A stretch of 64,000 nt of DNA from Lichtheimia corymbifera B2541 (GCA_000697475.1 JNEU01001011.1:53658-117657); one strand, 5' to 3'. Positions 35,120-47,574 are shown, counted from the first letter of the stretch. The notes: generated by a model not told the origin, from the letters alone. A program made the numbers and translations.

Positions 35120-38100
35120 ATGTCCCATTCTAAAAGACATTGGCATGACTTGGACACCCCCGATTACCACCTCATGACAAGCGACGATGACTTGGAAGAC
35201 GACCACAGTGAATCCTCCTCTTTATTACCTCGTCAACAACAGCACAACGCGTACAACACCTTAGACAATGACGACACGGCTACTTCTAGTACAGCTTCAC
35301 TATTGCCAGGCCAAGAGACCCCTTCAAAAAGCCTTGGTGTGTTTGGCCCTGAGATTCGCAATTATTTGACTCAGATACTTTTATCAAGGTAAGACAGAGA
35401 ATACACAGTAGTAGGTTGGTTGCTCATCATCATCATCGTCATCATAGTTGGATGGAGACCATATTCTTGTTGATGCTTTTATCCCATTGTACGATTCTAC
35501 TTGTGGTTGGCAGAGGCACCGATCCGAATCCAGAACCTGCGGCACGCTGGGGTCAATCCTGGGATCAATACGCGTTGCTAGGAATCTTTTGTTTTTATAC
35601 GTGAGTTGTATGTTATCCAAAAGGAATAAAGGAGAGATGTACTAATGCATGTGTTTATTTAGGTTGCACGTCTTGACGAGAATTGTCGCCTTTGGGTTTC
35701 TGTTTTCTACACCAAGCAACATGGCATTCATGAGACACAGTTGGAATCGAGTCGACCTTGTTTCAGTCATATCATACTGGATCGATTTGTGGTTGACCTG
35801 CACTGGCATGGTTATTACGGAGCAACAGCGTATCCTTGCATTCAGAGCCCTGTCGACGCTAATTCTTTTTCGGCTCTTGCTAGCAACACAAAGCTGTCGC
35901 ATTATCCTACAGAGTCTTAAAAAGGCAGGTCCATTGCTTGTTACCGTGACATCGTTTGTCCTCTTCTTTTCCATCATCCTCGCGTAAGTATGAATGCATC
36001 AATGGATGATAACCCCTATCTCATAATGGTGGTGTTGATATAGCATTGTGGGTGTACAATCGTTCAAAGGATCCTATCTTCGGAAATGTGTTTGGCAAGG
36101 TAAAACGGATGTTGGGTGGATTATCGGAAATGGAAATCGCGGATACTGATGCATAATTAGATCCAAACGATCCCAGCAACTACCAAGTGATGCAGCAATA
36201 CTGTGGAGGCTATATGCAAAATGGCACTGAACAACCCTATCTACTACTCGATGGCGTTACACCAGGAAGGTGGGCAAAAGGTTTTACTTGTCAAGAAGGT
36301 CTTGTGTGTCGGGTAAGTTGCATGGCCGGTGGAGGAGGAGACCTTATTATTGGTTGCACATGGATTTACACAGTGGTAGGAAACAGAGAATCCTTTTGGA
36401 GACACCCTCAGCTTTGACAATATCTTTGGATCCATGTTGATTGTGACCATTACAGCAGGCAGTAAGTATCATAACTCGCGAAAAGGATTACAGCAGGCTG
36501 AGCAAGTTATGTACAGGTCAAACATGGACTGAGCCAATGTACGACATGATGGATGCCGAATACGTGTTTGCCAGCATATACTTTATTCTGATTGTATTCA
36601 TCATGAATTTCTGGCTGATGAATTTATTTGTTGCCGTGATCAATGAGATGTTTGCCAAAGTGCGTCAAGAATCCAAGCGGTCTGCTTTCACCACCACGAG
36701 GTATGACAACTTTCTTGGCTTGATCATCATTATGTATACTGACATTGAACAAGCACAACACCTGTATTGACCGAGTCGCAAGAAGAAGGCTGGACTATCT
36801 ACGGTGGTATCCCATCCAACAGCAATGATACCTTTTTGCGAGATCTTTGTCGCTTTACGCGTCCCTTATGGCTCCTGGCAATTGCGGCTGATTTAATTGT
36901 GATGAGCTGGAAAAACAATGACATGTCCCCAGAGCAGTTGGAGGTCATCGGTATGTACACGATTCATTTTGGAATAGTGAATTTAACTGATGGTATCAAT
37001 ATAGATCAAGCCGAGCTTGGTTTTACTTTGGCATTTCTGGTTGAGATATCTTTACGATTCGCTAGCTTTTGGCCCCAATGGCGACGTTTCTTGCGCTACA
37101 AGAGAAACCAAGTGGATTTATTTATCGCTATTATCACTTGTGCGATGCGGCTACCTTACATTCACAACAACCACTTCCTCTATTCTTGGCTCACAGGCTT
37201 TCAGATCCTCCGTATCTATCGCCTTGTCGTTGCCATCCCTGGATTGCGGAGATTGAGCGTAAGTTTACAGTGATCAATTCAAATGGGATGCTAAAACGTG
37301 TGTTTGCATAGGCACGCGTTGTTGGTAGTGCTTGGAACTTGATTACACTTGTCGGCTTTATTATACTTGCGACAACGGTGGTGGCCATCATGGTAATGTT
37401 GTAGAACGCGTATTGATTGTCATTGGTCTGATCCATATCATAGGCTTTCGAGTTACTTGAAGGAGCCATGAACGATAGCGATGATGAAATGCGATTCTTT
37501 TCCATCTACAACTCGTTTGTTGGACTTAATCAGGTACGGGGATAACTTGGAGCTTTGAAAAAGAGGATAGAAGCTTACCTTAAGCAAAGCTTTTCTCTGG
37601 AGAAGATTGGACAACAGTGCTTTATGGAGCAATGGAAGCTGGTTCCACAAACAAATCAGCGGTGATCCACGCATTATTCCTGGTAATATGGTTCTTGTCA
37701 TCCAATTGTAAGTTAAAGCATTACATTACGAACAAAGAGGAGCCAATACTAATGATGATATCATAATCAAGCTATCCTTGTCAACATGTTCACCGCCGTC
37801 TTGATGGAGAATTTTGAAATTGATGAAGAGGAAAAGCGTGCACTACAAGTGAAAGAATATGTGGATCAAAGGGAGCATAGAATCAACCACGATCCGGTCG
37901 TCAGCAAATGGAACGTGTATCGATATTTTAAGCCGCATCCCAAAAAGTTGAACGTATACGATCTTCCTCCTGATTTGACTCTTCGTACACAAAGAACTAT
38001 GGTGAGCGATTTCATGCACGGTAGTCAGGTAAGCTTATATATACCATCCAATGAGCGATCATCTTATATCCACACCAAATATGATAGGGAGACATGGAGA

Positions 38101-41100
38101 ATGGCAATGGAAGCAATACACAATTATTGATGTCGCCTGTACGTGATGATGGTATCATGGGTCGCATACGTCGCTTTTTCCTTTTCCCTTTTCAGCCCAA
38201 ACGACAGCCATCATTGACAGCTACTGCTATCGAATACCACAATCCAATCCAACAATTTCAAGCCAACTATTATGGACCCCAACACCAGGCCTTCTCGCTT
38301 TCACGTTTGCTCGTTCGCAAGGACACAACAGCAGCTAGTCTTGCAGAAACATTGATGCAGCAATCAGAAGAACGTCAACGCCAACGATGGGAGTTTATTG
38401 CGTCTCATCCAACGTACGATAAACCGCTTTACATCTTTTCACGCCATAATCGATTCCGACGTTGGTGCCAAAGCCTTGTCCCACCTAGCCGTGGTGAACG
38501 CTTCAATGGACAACATCCATCACTTTTGGCTAGTTGGATATTTTATTGTATCATTGGTGCTGCCATTATTACCACCGTGGTGATGACCATTTATGATTCC
38601 CCGGTTTATCGATTTTATTATGCCAAGAGTGGATCAGAATTTGACATTTTTCGAATTATGGATTGGGTGTTTACTATCATCTTTACGATCGAATTCATTG
38701 TCAAAGTGGTGGCAGATGGATTTTTATTTACGCCCAACGCTTACCTCTTGAATGGATGGCACGTACTCGATCTGATAATCCTCATCACCTTGTACATGTC
38801 CAACTTGTACGAATTTGCAGCATCGACTGGTGTGGAGCGTGGTTTCCGAGCATTGAAAGCACTTCGAGCATTGAGATTGATCAACCTTTTGAAACCTGCA
38901 CGTGATATGTTTACGGTCATTATGGTCAAGGGTCTTCTTTGTGTGGTGGATGCGGCATTTTTATGCTTGTTCTTGGTTGTGCCATTTGCATTGTACGGCC
39001 AAAATGTATTCCAAGGATTGTTTTACGAATGCAACGATGATGGTGCGCCCAACAAGACATCCTGTATTCACGAGACCATGCTGGGTGTTGAAGCTCCTTT
39101 ACCGGATGGTACAGCTATTTTGGCACCACGCATCTGGGAAAACCCATACGTATACAGCTTCGACTCTTTCTGGAAAGGCTTATTGGTGCTTGTGGAAATT
39201 GCCAGTGGTGAAGGATGGATTGATGTATTACAGCGTGCCATGGGACTTGCCGGAAAAGATCTCAACAGTGTCCGTGATAGCAGCCAATGGACCGGTGGTG
39301 TGTTCTTTATGGTGTACAACCTTGTTGGCTCAGTGATGGTGATTTCCTTGTTTGTGGGTATCGTCCTTGAAAACTTTGCACGTCGCAGTGGCACCGCCTA
39401 TTTGACAGCTGAGCAACGACGATGGTTGGATCTCAAGAAACAACTCAAGCGGATGCGACCTCCAAAGCGACCCAAACGTCTGCCTACTACTGAATTACGC
39501 AAATGGTGTTATCGCAGAGTGGTCAACAAGAAGGGACATTTTTACCAGTGGATGAAGGTGGTCATTGTGCTCAACATATTGTTTTTATGCACCGAGTTCT
39601 ATCATGACGACCAATTTACCAACATCCGATGTAAGAAGCTTTTTACTTTCTTTGTTGGATAAGCATGCTCAATGACTGGTTTGTTATGTAGTATATACCT
39701 ATATGGGCTTCCTTATTGTCTACTGGTTCGAGATGGCTGTCAAGATATTTGCATTAGGTTGGCCATCCTACAGTCGCAGTTGGTGGAATATGTATGACCT
39801 CGTGATGGTTCTTGGCTGCACAGCAACACTGATTATGCGCTCCCAACGCATCGCCGTCGAGACACAGAAGCTATTCATGACAGCATTGTGCTTCAAATTG
39901 GTACCAAGAAGCGATAGCTTGAATGAACTCTTTACGATTATGGCGTAAGTCGATCTTTTCATTTCTTTCTCAGGCCACTGACAACCTTGGTTTCATAGTG
40001 CATCTGCTTCCGAAATTGTCAATTCATTTGGAGTGTGGTTCATTATTATGACCACTTATGCTATCATGTTTATGCAAGTCTTTGGATTGACCAAATATGG
40101 CACCCAGGCAACAACAGAGCATCTCAACTTTCGATCGTATACCAATGCAATGATATCCCTTGTTCGATTCTCTACCGGGTAAATTGTTGATGATATTATT
40201 GAATCCATGAAAAAAAGGCTAACAAGTGCTAATAGGGAGGAATGGAATACGGTTATGCATGACTATGCTGTCAGCTACCCCGACTGCGTAATGGCGCCAG
40301 ATTATCTCGGTTCAGATTGTGGATCGAGTGGATGGGCATATATCCTCTTTCTCTCATTCAACATCATCTCCATGTACATATTCACAGCCGTGTTTACTGG
40401 TGTCGTGTCCGACAACTTTTCATATGTGTATCAAATCGCCTCCAACTATTCATTGGTCAGCCGAGAGCAAATCAGAAAATATCCTTTTTTTTCTTTCGCA
40501 ATCCATCCTATATATATCACCTATCATCAACCTTAACCATGACTTTTTTGTGTGATTCACGTTCAAGAAAGTTTGGGCAGATATCGATTTGGAACGCACA
40601 GGGTCTATCAACGAGTACGATTACATGAGATTTTGGAGGGTAAGGCTAATTTCACGTGTGTTTAAAAAGTAAAGCTTATTTGATATTGCAGAGACTCGAA
40701 GGAAATTTCAAGGTGCGCATTTATGAACCAGAATTCTCGTACAAGAGGCTTGCTCGTCAATATGTGATATGGGATCGTCGTTCCGCATCGTCATCATCGT
40801 CACCTTATGAAGTTCGGGTCGATTTGGATGCACTCGCTATCAAGCTGGATGAACTTGACCCTAAGGAACTACATCATCGAAAACATGTGCTGGATAGCCT
40901 TTACTGGGTATGTGGTAGTGGATGGAACGAGTACGGCGATCTCATGAAAAATGTTGTAGGAAGCGGCTGTGATCCAGGCATCCAAAGGAGACGTTTCGTT
41001 TAATGACATGCTACTCATGATTGCACGACGAAAGCTTGTAGTACCAGAGGAAGCATTTCAGTGAGTGTACATGATGATCCCCCATTTATGGCCAATATTG

Positions 41101-41658
41101 CTTACGAGAGTATACACAAGGTTGGATGAATTACTGCGTTACCGTAACAGAGAAGAGGTGGTACAGACCCTGATCAAGATCAACCGTGTCAAATGCATGC
41201 TGGAAACATATGCATTAAGGAAAAAGTTTCTACGATGGCGTCAGCGAGATAGACGTAAGTCAATAAGGTTACCTTTTTTCGGGCAATGACGGGAATGATG
41301 CTCATGCTTTCTTACCTTTTTATTAGCTGTTGAATTTGACCGCCGATACTCTCGTCCACAAAATATCATGGCACAATACAACGTACCCGCAGGCTCTTTA
41401 CCCACATCGCCTACATCACCGTAAGTAAGAGGATTGGTGTGAAGCTGCATGATAAATATCTCATTTTTGTGCAACAGTGGCGGGCATTCCAGTGACGGCT
41501 GTGGCGATGCGACGCAGGAATCGCGTGAACGTGATCTTTGGCAAGGTAAGCTATGAGCTTGGAGAGGGGTGGTACATATGTGTGTGCGTTTGTGTTATGT
41601 GATTATAGACACGCATATTGGAATTATTGTAGAGTTGCTACAGGACGAGTTAGAATGA
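35120..41658 (+). CDS. CCH1: Voltage-gated calcium channel alpha subunit, Cch1-like (~1716 aa)
   Basis: 24 exons: 35120-35388, 35448-35600, 35663-35983, 36044-36099, 36161-36312, 36380-36461, 36517-36700, 36754-36950, 37005-37258, 37312-37392, 37444-37533, 37590-37707, 37772-38028, 38088-39630, 39692-39944, 39999-40178, 40236-40478, 40561-40639, 40692-40907, 40960-41060, 41121-41254, 41327-41420, 41478-41545 and 41633-41658; every phase closes, giving 1716 aa. Four six-helix repeats form a plasma-membrane calcium channel that in fungi works with Mid1. Domain III S4 reads RGFRALKALRALRLI. Pore loops: I GSQTW, II GEDW, III GEGW, IV GEEW, so domain I lacks the usual Glu. After IVS6, REQIRKFKKVWADID starts an EF-hand-like region. 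Domain IV S4 is poor in arginine. One intron is AT-AC. Confidence 0.93.
40479..40560 (+). other. AT-AC (U12-type) intron of the calcium channel gene
   Basis: No GT donor near the end of exon 17 gives the right frame, but the exon is followed exactly by ATATCCTTTTTT, the minor-class donor. The intron holds CCTTAAC (40531-40537), matching the minor-class branch site TCCTTAAC, and ends CAC at 40560, about 24 nt later. Removing 82 nt joins IR|K with FKKVWADID, the expected EF-hand-like continuation. Confidence 0.85.
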
Positions 41659-41929
41659 TGATGATATCCAAGTACCCGTTACCCAATTTGATATCACTCA
41701 TTGTATATGTTAAACAAAGATATACTTTATATGATGCAATCAAAGGAAAAAGAGAATGGAAGTGCAGTGGTGTTCATTGTCCTTATGCAAGTGTGTGAGT
41801 GTGAGTGTGTGCAGATGTGTGCGAGTATCGGAGATAAGGGTGGTGCATGGGGTGTTGATAAAGGGTGCAGAGAAAGATATGCTGATCGGGTTTGTGGGAT
41901 AACATGGAGACTGGAGTGACGATATTCCT
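41659..41929. other. Intergenic between convergent genes
   Basis: Contains a GTGTGAG-rich stretch; no gene. Confidence 0.4.
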
Positions 41930-42986
41930 TTAAGCCGAAGCTTCCTTCTTTTCACCTTCAGCTTGTTGCTTATCACCGCCCTTCTCTTCCTTGATCTTGG
42001 TAGCTTCATAATGGACAGCAGCAATTTGAGCATAGGTTTGTTCTGCAAGACCCTTTGCCTTTTGACCGGGAGCAGATTGTAGAGCACTTTGAGCAGCATT
42101 TTGCACCTTTTCTTGGATCTTGTACTTTTGATCGATCTCAACAGCCTTATCCCAGATGCGGTACTTTTCGTCAAATTGCTTAACTATGTAAAGTACAATG
42201 TAAGCGACCCATCTTTGTCCTCCAATCCATCTGTATACTTACCATTGCTTTGGAGGAAACCAAGATATCCTTGAAGACGAGAGGACAAACCGTACTTGTT
42301 ATCATACTCAAGACCCTTGGCGACAATTTGATCCTGGAGAACATAGCCGTTTGCTAAAATCTCGGCAGCAACGCGTGACTTTGGCTTGGTCTCTTGTTGG
42401 TCAGCATCCTTGCCATTGTCTGCAGGAGCAGCTTCAGACTCGGTAGTAGCATGCTTATCAAAGTAAGGAGTGGCAGTAATGTGGCATTCGTCGATCAAAG
42501 CTACACGTGTCCATGCACACATTAGATCATACTATCTTGGGTGGCGTGATATTTCCTTCCTCCTCCTTCCACACTTACCATTGCTCAACAAAGTAGCAGT
42601 CTTGGCTGCAGATTCACGCTCAAAGTTGATAAGAGCGACTTGATGTTCACCGTCGTCATCCCTAATAATAGCATGGTCAAACAACTGATAACGATATTAC
42701 TGCCTTATAACGCATACTTACTTGGTCAACTCAAACTCCTTGATCTTGCCACAGAACAAAAAGAACTCCTTGACTATTATTTGTATGTATGAGTATAGCG
42801 TGTTTCAAGTAGTATGAACTATAATAATAAACATACCAGTCTTTTCGCTGGACTGAAGCGAGATGTTCTTGACAATGACAAAGTTGGGAGAGGGCTCCTC
42901 GGGAATCTGTAGAGATTGAAAAGTGAGTTGGTTGCAATCAATGCAAGAGGTTTTCAACTTACAGTGATAGTGTTGAAAGCAGGCAT
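41930..42986 (-). CDS. RRM protein, Vip1-like (246 aa)
   Basis: Six exons on the minus strand: 42986-42963 (24 nt), 42906-42837, 42773-42722, 42661-42579, 42500-42243 and 42183-41930; total 246 aa. An N-terminal RRM fold: FVIVKNISLQSSEKT (RNP2-like strand), VKEFFLFCGKIKEFEL, then HQVALINFERESAAKTATLL (RNP1-like strand) and ALIDECHITATPYF. The C-terminal half is helical, with ILANGYVLQDQIVAKGLEYDNKYGLSSRL and a lysine/glutamate-rich tail. This is the layout of fungal Vip1 (S. pombe) RRM proteins, cytosolic or actin-associated, role in RNA handling uncertain. Initial exon is only 24 nt, encoding MPAFNTIT. A TATTTAAA string about 87 bp upstream could be its TATA box. Confidence 0.85.
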
Positions 42987-43587
42987 GGTTATTGTGTGTG
43001 AAAAGAGAAAGAAAAGTGTATGCGCGTATATGTGACAAGGCCAAGACACGAAATAGCTGCTGCAGGAGTGGTTTTTAAATACCAGTCGCCGCCCAGAAAC
43101 TTAGTTTCATATGACAAAAGCATGTGATTGCTTAAAAGCACTCAATTACCAAATAGCCAGCCTGACACTTTTTCTGGGCAAATGCCGAGGCTCATTGAAG
43201 CAGCGTAATCATTGAACACAATGACTCTACTCTCATCATCATATGTTTTGGTTCCATTTTGAGCATCTTTCTCGAGGCATATGATTTATATCCCACCAAC
43301 ATGCGACCCTTCTTATTGCCCAACCTTATTATATTTCCCTTGTTCATTCCTGTTGGGGATCATCATCATCATCATCATCCTTTTTCATGCATGCAATAAA
43401 AGAAACGTCGTACGTAACATGACTAATAATGCCATTGTGATGGTTGTTGGAGCTACTTTGTAGAATCACTGTGATGTCATGCGTGGATGCTATTTTGGTG
43501 CACGTCATTCATGCAAGTAATTCCCGCTTTGGCGTTCTCTCTCTCCCTCTTTTTTTCCTTCTATATCCTTCTTTATTATAACACGTG
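42987..43587. promoter_or_regulatory. Divergent intergenic region
   Basis: Holds the Vip1-like promoter (TATTTAAA at about 43073-43081 on the minus strand) and the promoter of the DUF1279-like gene, including a CT-rich leader. A CAT-repeat lies near 43361. No gene. Confidence 0.4.
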
Positions 43588-44040
43588 ATGAATCGCATTC
43601 CTCGGTTATATCAACCTTGGCGAAGGTGTTTCACTACACAACCATCACAACAACAGCAATCGACAAAGCAGAATGTGGGCAAATTCCGTGGGTTCATGAA
43701 GAAATACGGTCCTGTGGGAGCAGGTGTCTATGTGGCATTGAGCGTGGTAGATCTCAGTTTGACCATGGGCGTCATTAATGTTACTGGAGCCGATCGCGTC
43801 AAAAAAGCCGAGGACTGGATATTACAGCATGTGAAGGGGATGGTTGGTATGAAGCACGAGCGAGATCCACAGCAACAAGTTACCACGGCAACGCACGAGA
43901 AAAACCCATCATGGACGTCCCTCTTCGTAGTAGCCTATGGCATTCACAAGACACTTTTGTTACCAGTACGACTATCATTGACAGCAGCTATCACCCCCTC
44001 TGTAGCGAGATATTTGAAACGTATTAAAGGCAAAAGGTGA
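43588..44040 (+). CDS. Mitochondrial DUF1279/FAM210-like protein (150 aa)
   Basis: Single exon. The N-terminus MNRIPRLYQPWRRCFTTQ is arginine-rich without acids, a mitochondrial presequence. The core follows the DUF1279 pattern: GFMKKYGPVGAGVYVALSVVDL with an amphipathic lysine segment and a hydrophobic helix, later SLFVVAYGIHKTLLLPVRLSLTAAITPSVARYLK with the second helix. Family members sit in the mitochondrial inner membrane; molecular role is poorly known. The start is the in-frame ATG at 43588. Confidence 0.82.
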   Translation: MNRIPRLYQPWRRCFTTQPSQQQQSTKQNVGKFRGFMKKYGPVGAGVYVALSVVDLSLTMGVINVTGADRVKKAEDWILQHVKGMVGMKHERDPQQQVTTATHEKNPSWTSLFVVAYGIHKTLLLPVRLSLTAAITPSVARYLKRIKGKR

Positions 44041-44074
44041 ACCACCACATTTCAACTTGAACTAAGGGTATTTA

Positions 44075-44806
44075 TTATACTCCAAGAAATGATGTACACC
44101 GATTCCAGAATCGATGTTGGTGATGATGGGTTGGGTTACCGGATAATAATGGCACATGGATGGCAAGTTCGATGGGTGAAATACGGCATTGCTGTGTGGT
44201 GGTGGATGAGGATAATGAATTTTTCTTGGATGATGGATAATCACAATGCTGTTCATTGGTATCTGATTGTAGTATATATGAAAGTGAAGCTTGTCGTTCT
44301 AATAAATGAATACGATGCACACCACCGCATGATTTGATTGACAAGGGACGACTCTTTTTCATCAATGAGATGGATCCCTCTTTATCAAAGACAACAAGTT
44401 GACGTAGTGTAGGTGCAGCTGTCGATCCATCGCATCGATATCGCTTATGGCAATGAGCTGGATCGATTGGCGCAAAGACCGCCCTAGGCTCGTGCTCATC
44501 GAGGTCGAGACCATAAAATTGGTAGCGGCAAGTCCAAATTCCCCTTCCCTCTTGGTCCATCACTGTAGACACTTGTATTTTTGGTAGTAGATAATGCCGT
44601 AATACACAACATACCACAGGTCGCAGACGCCATGATGTATGTGCAAGGTTCATCAACGATACAAAATCCAGGTATTGGAGTAACACAATCAAAACATCCT
44701 CCGGCAAGTCGTACAATATGCACCATCCTCGATGAGATCGCTTGCCATTGTTAATGTGCAGGGATGGTGTATGGTTGGTTTGTCGAACAAGTGGCCACCA
44801 CATCAT
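44075..44806 (-). CDS. F-box protein (243 aa)
   Basis: Intronless on the minus strand. The first in-frame ATG (44806, immediately followed by a second at 44803) opens MMWWPLVRQ. An F-box follows at about residues 30-70: ILYDLPEDVLIVLLQYLDFV then SLMNLAHTSWRL. F-boxes bind Skp1 and make SCF ubiquitin-ligase substrate receptors. The C-terminal part has no recognised repeat; it is histidine- and serine-rich. If the box is right the protein would recruit unknown substrates. The tail-to-tail partner is the DUF1279-like gene. Confidence 0.7.
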   Translation of the reverse strand: MMWWPLVRQTNHTPSLHINNGKRSHRGWCILYDLPEDVLIVLLQYLDFVSLMNLAHTSWRLRPVVCCVLRHYLLPKIQVSTVMDQEGRGIWTCRYQFYGLDLDEHEPRAVFAPIDPAHCHKRYRCDGSTAAPTLRQLVVFDKEGSISLMKKSRPLSIKSCGGVHRIHLLERQASLSYILQSDTNEQHCDYPSSKKNSLSSSTTTQQCRISPIELAIHVPLLSGNPTHHHQHRFWNRCTSFLGV

Positions 44807-45834
44807 GTATGTTGATGAAGGAATAGCGTGAGGTCTGGTGGTTGGGAGAAGAATATAAAGAAGGAAAGGAAAAGAGACAAAGGAATGATCTTTATTAATT
44901 ATATCATCATCGGCATTTAGCACGGTATGCAAAATGAACAATCAACCCATGGATGTGAATGTCAGGTGTGCCAGTCATGCTTCTGGGGTGACGCTTCACA
45001 GAACCTTTAATGAAGACTTGATTCCCAGGTCCTCCGTTGATCAATCACCATATATGTAACGTTTCTCTGGTGACGGCAGCAGGAAGACAGATCCCCTTTT
45101 TATCATCACACTTGCTCTTTGCTTTTGATTGAAGATAACCATTTGATCACATCTTGGCGACAATCATGAACACACGACTGCCAAGACTAGCGATGACAAC
45201 AAATAGATTATGGGTCCCTAGCTGTCTGAAACCCCATATCCATATAAAGTATAGCTTCGTACATTAGACTCTCGCATGAATTGTGCCTTGATTGCAGGTG
45301 GTCGATCCATCACCACATGCCTCGATATAGATCCGAGCAAAGGGGGTGGTGATGGTGTTAGGCTCACTTTAACGCAGATATTCCACACGAGTAGCGTGAC
45401 GTGAATGAAACGTATGTACAGCGTGAGTACGTGTTTCATAATAAAAACAGCGTTGTAGATAATAATAAAGCTAGCCTCCAGACTCGCGCTACGCCAATCT
45501 GAGTCTCTTAGGGTATCTTGATATATTTATTCAAGCGTATGGCATGCTGCCTTTGATGCTATGAACATTCTGGCAATAATACAATCAAAAGCATGGGGAA
45601 GGAACATAGGTTGATAGTAATCGGTCGGTCATTGTTGATATGATGGTCATTGTCAGGCGATTAACAAAGAAGCCATGACATCATGCTCATACATAACCTC
45701 TTTATCCCATCAATGGCTATGTTCAAGTACCAATCAATGTAAGGTAGGGCCTACATAAACAAGAAGATAAGCATATCAATGCTTTGCAATTATGAATCCG
45801 GGTATATATATATATTACTAGGACTAGCAGGACT
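44807..45834. other. Intergenic, no gene recognised
   Basis: Promoter of the F-box gene then about 0.8 kb of AT-rich DNA with a TATATA run near 45800. No tRNA or coding frame recognised. Confidence 0.4.
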
Positions 45835-47040
45835 AGCTCGTCAAGGTGGGCGATTTCAATAATCTAGTGTTCATGGATTTGTCTGCTGGCGTTCTTCCAC
45901 TCTCAGCTTGTCTTTTTCTCCCATTCCCAACTGCTGCCCCATTCGCGTACAGCTGCAACTTGCGAGCGATTGTCCTGCTTCAACCCCTCATGTCTATCCT
46001 ACAACTCTCTTGATCCGATTGTCTTTGACTGAATGGCAACTGCATAGCGTGTACGCAGCCTTCTTGCCACTCTTCCCCAACACACGAGGCTTTTGACACT
46101 ACGCACTCTCTTGCACGCTCCTCAACCACAATCAATTTTAACAGTGTTCATTCCAGTAACTGCTATTAGCGAGGCCTCTACTCCATTGTCTCAAGTTACG
46201 TGCAGCAACCTGTCTTGCAGCCCTTTTCACGTGAACAGCAGATAGCCATTTTATATAGAAGCAGCTTTATTTACGTGTAGCAACTTGATTCAATACATAC
46301 GACTTTTTATGGACATATGGATATGGATATGAGTATATGGGATGGAAGGAATTGGGTATATTGACCTGGTTGGGTTCCCTTGGCCCATTTAGAACGTGAT
46401 GCCTTATCAGCTAACAAACACACCGCGAAGGAAAATGATCAAGGAAAATGTTGACCATGAGCTGGATGGGAAAGGAAGCATACAAAGAAAATGGCATGGC
46501 TCTTCAGTCAACATATGGTTATGGTTATGGTGGATGGATGCAATCAAGTGACGTGACGAGAAAGAGCTCCTGGAATGTTGCCTTGGTTACTTGTCGCGTG
46601 GTCAGCATGAACGATTGGATCATGTCTCCTGGGTATGGCCGAACATAATATTGTTTCGAAGATGGAATAAAGGTGGTTCGGTGTATCGGCCATGCAAGAA
46701 GTATGTGTGTATGCCTTTTATGATACAATAAGGAGTGGGATGACCTTGAGATTGAATTGATTACTGCTGAGGTGGCTTACATATATACATATACATAGTA
46801 TGTTTCTCCTACGTACAACCAAATGTGATGTGGAGCTGTTGTTGCCATACTACATACACTTTCATTATTGGAGGATGCTGTTTACTTGCGTACCTTCCTA
46901 AAGGCAATCATCAACATTATCCATTTGTGCAGCAACCTGTCAAAGACGTGTTTGTGGAACAATCACGTGCCATTTCACTCAGCTCTCCATCTCTCCGTTA
47001 ATGCAGCCAACATTATCCACTAGGATAAAACAACTCCATC
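45835..47040 (+). repeat. R segment copy 3 plus T segment (composite repeat, locus 2)
   Basis: Begins inside an array-unit remnant (AAGGTGGGCGATTTCAATAA), then R landmarks as in copy 1. Both copies carry GTGTAGCAACTTGATTCA, CATACGACTT, ATATGAGTATATGGGATG, CATACAA-GAAAATGGC and GGTTATGGTTATGGTGG. The 3' part matches 11060-11500: GATGGAATAAAGG, GCAAGAAGTATG, TTGATTACTG, CAACCTGTCAA-GAC and TTCCGTTAATGCAG. Confidence 0.75.
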
Positions 47041-47054
47041 ACGCTGCAGCGAGC

Positions 47055-47412
47055 ATATGTAAAACACAAAGGTGCCTGTATCTCTAAACTTTACAATGAA
47101 ATGTGGGGTCTGCAATCGAACAAAGTTGCTCGTCAGGGCCGAAAGTATCATGTGTAGAAGTTTCACGATCGTGGTGGCCAATCTCAGATTCAACCAATGT
47201 CACCACCAGCCTCGTCGAAAAAAATTCAAGAGGTCGACCCTCGATCGAGTTTGGCTGGTGGTGACAATGGGTGAATCTGAGATCGGCGAGTTTGAACGTG
47301 AAACTTGCACCCAAGGTGCGCTTCACCACGACGAGCAACTTTGTTCGATTGAAGACCCCATGTTTCATTGTAAAGTTTAGAGATACAGACACCTTTATGT
47401 TTTTACTATGCT
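47055..47412. mobile_element. Hairpin element H1 (long inverted repeat, ~155 bp arms)
   Basis: Left arm about 47061-47210, right arm about 47252-47405, centre with TCGAAAAAAATTC. Both arms start at AAACACAAAGGTGCCTGTA-like sequence and run inward through ACAATGAAA, CGAACAAAGTTGCTCGTC and CACCACCAGCC. Such a structure with short spacer fits a foldback or MITE-like element. The reading frame stays open on both strands across almost the whole unit, probably a by-product of palindromy. Confidence 0.85.
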
Positions 47413-47574
47413 TTGAGTGTGATGCTATATGACAAATGGTGCTTGTTCATTGTGAAGTATCATGCAAATGAGCTGTGTTACACAGGCACGCCCCTGCGCA
47501 TCTTCCGCTCTATCAGGCTCTAGCTACATGACAATGAACAAACACCACTACCATATTGCATCACACTCAAAGCA
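47413..47574. repeat. Palindromic spacer S1 between hairpins
   Basis: Starts with TGAGTGTGATGCTATATGAC and its other end ATATTGCATCACACTCA; TGCTTGTTCATTGT matches ACAATGAACAAACACC at the other side. The middle is unique. Confidence 0.7.

Noticed and set aside
41740..41860. GTGTGAG-rich stretch as a regulatory element
   Set aside because: Simple-sequence composition only, between two convergent gene ends.
45478..45530. Possible tRNA gene
   Set aside because: No acceptor stem pairing or T-loop motif could be built.
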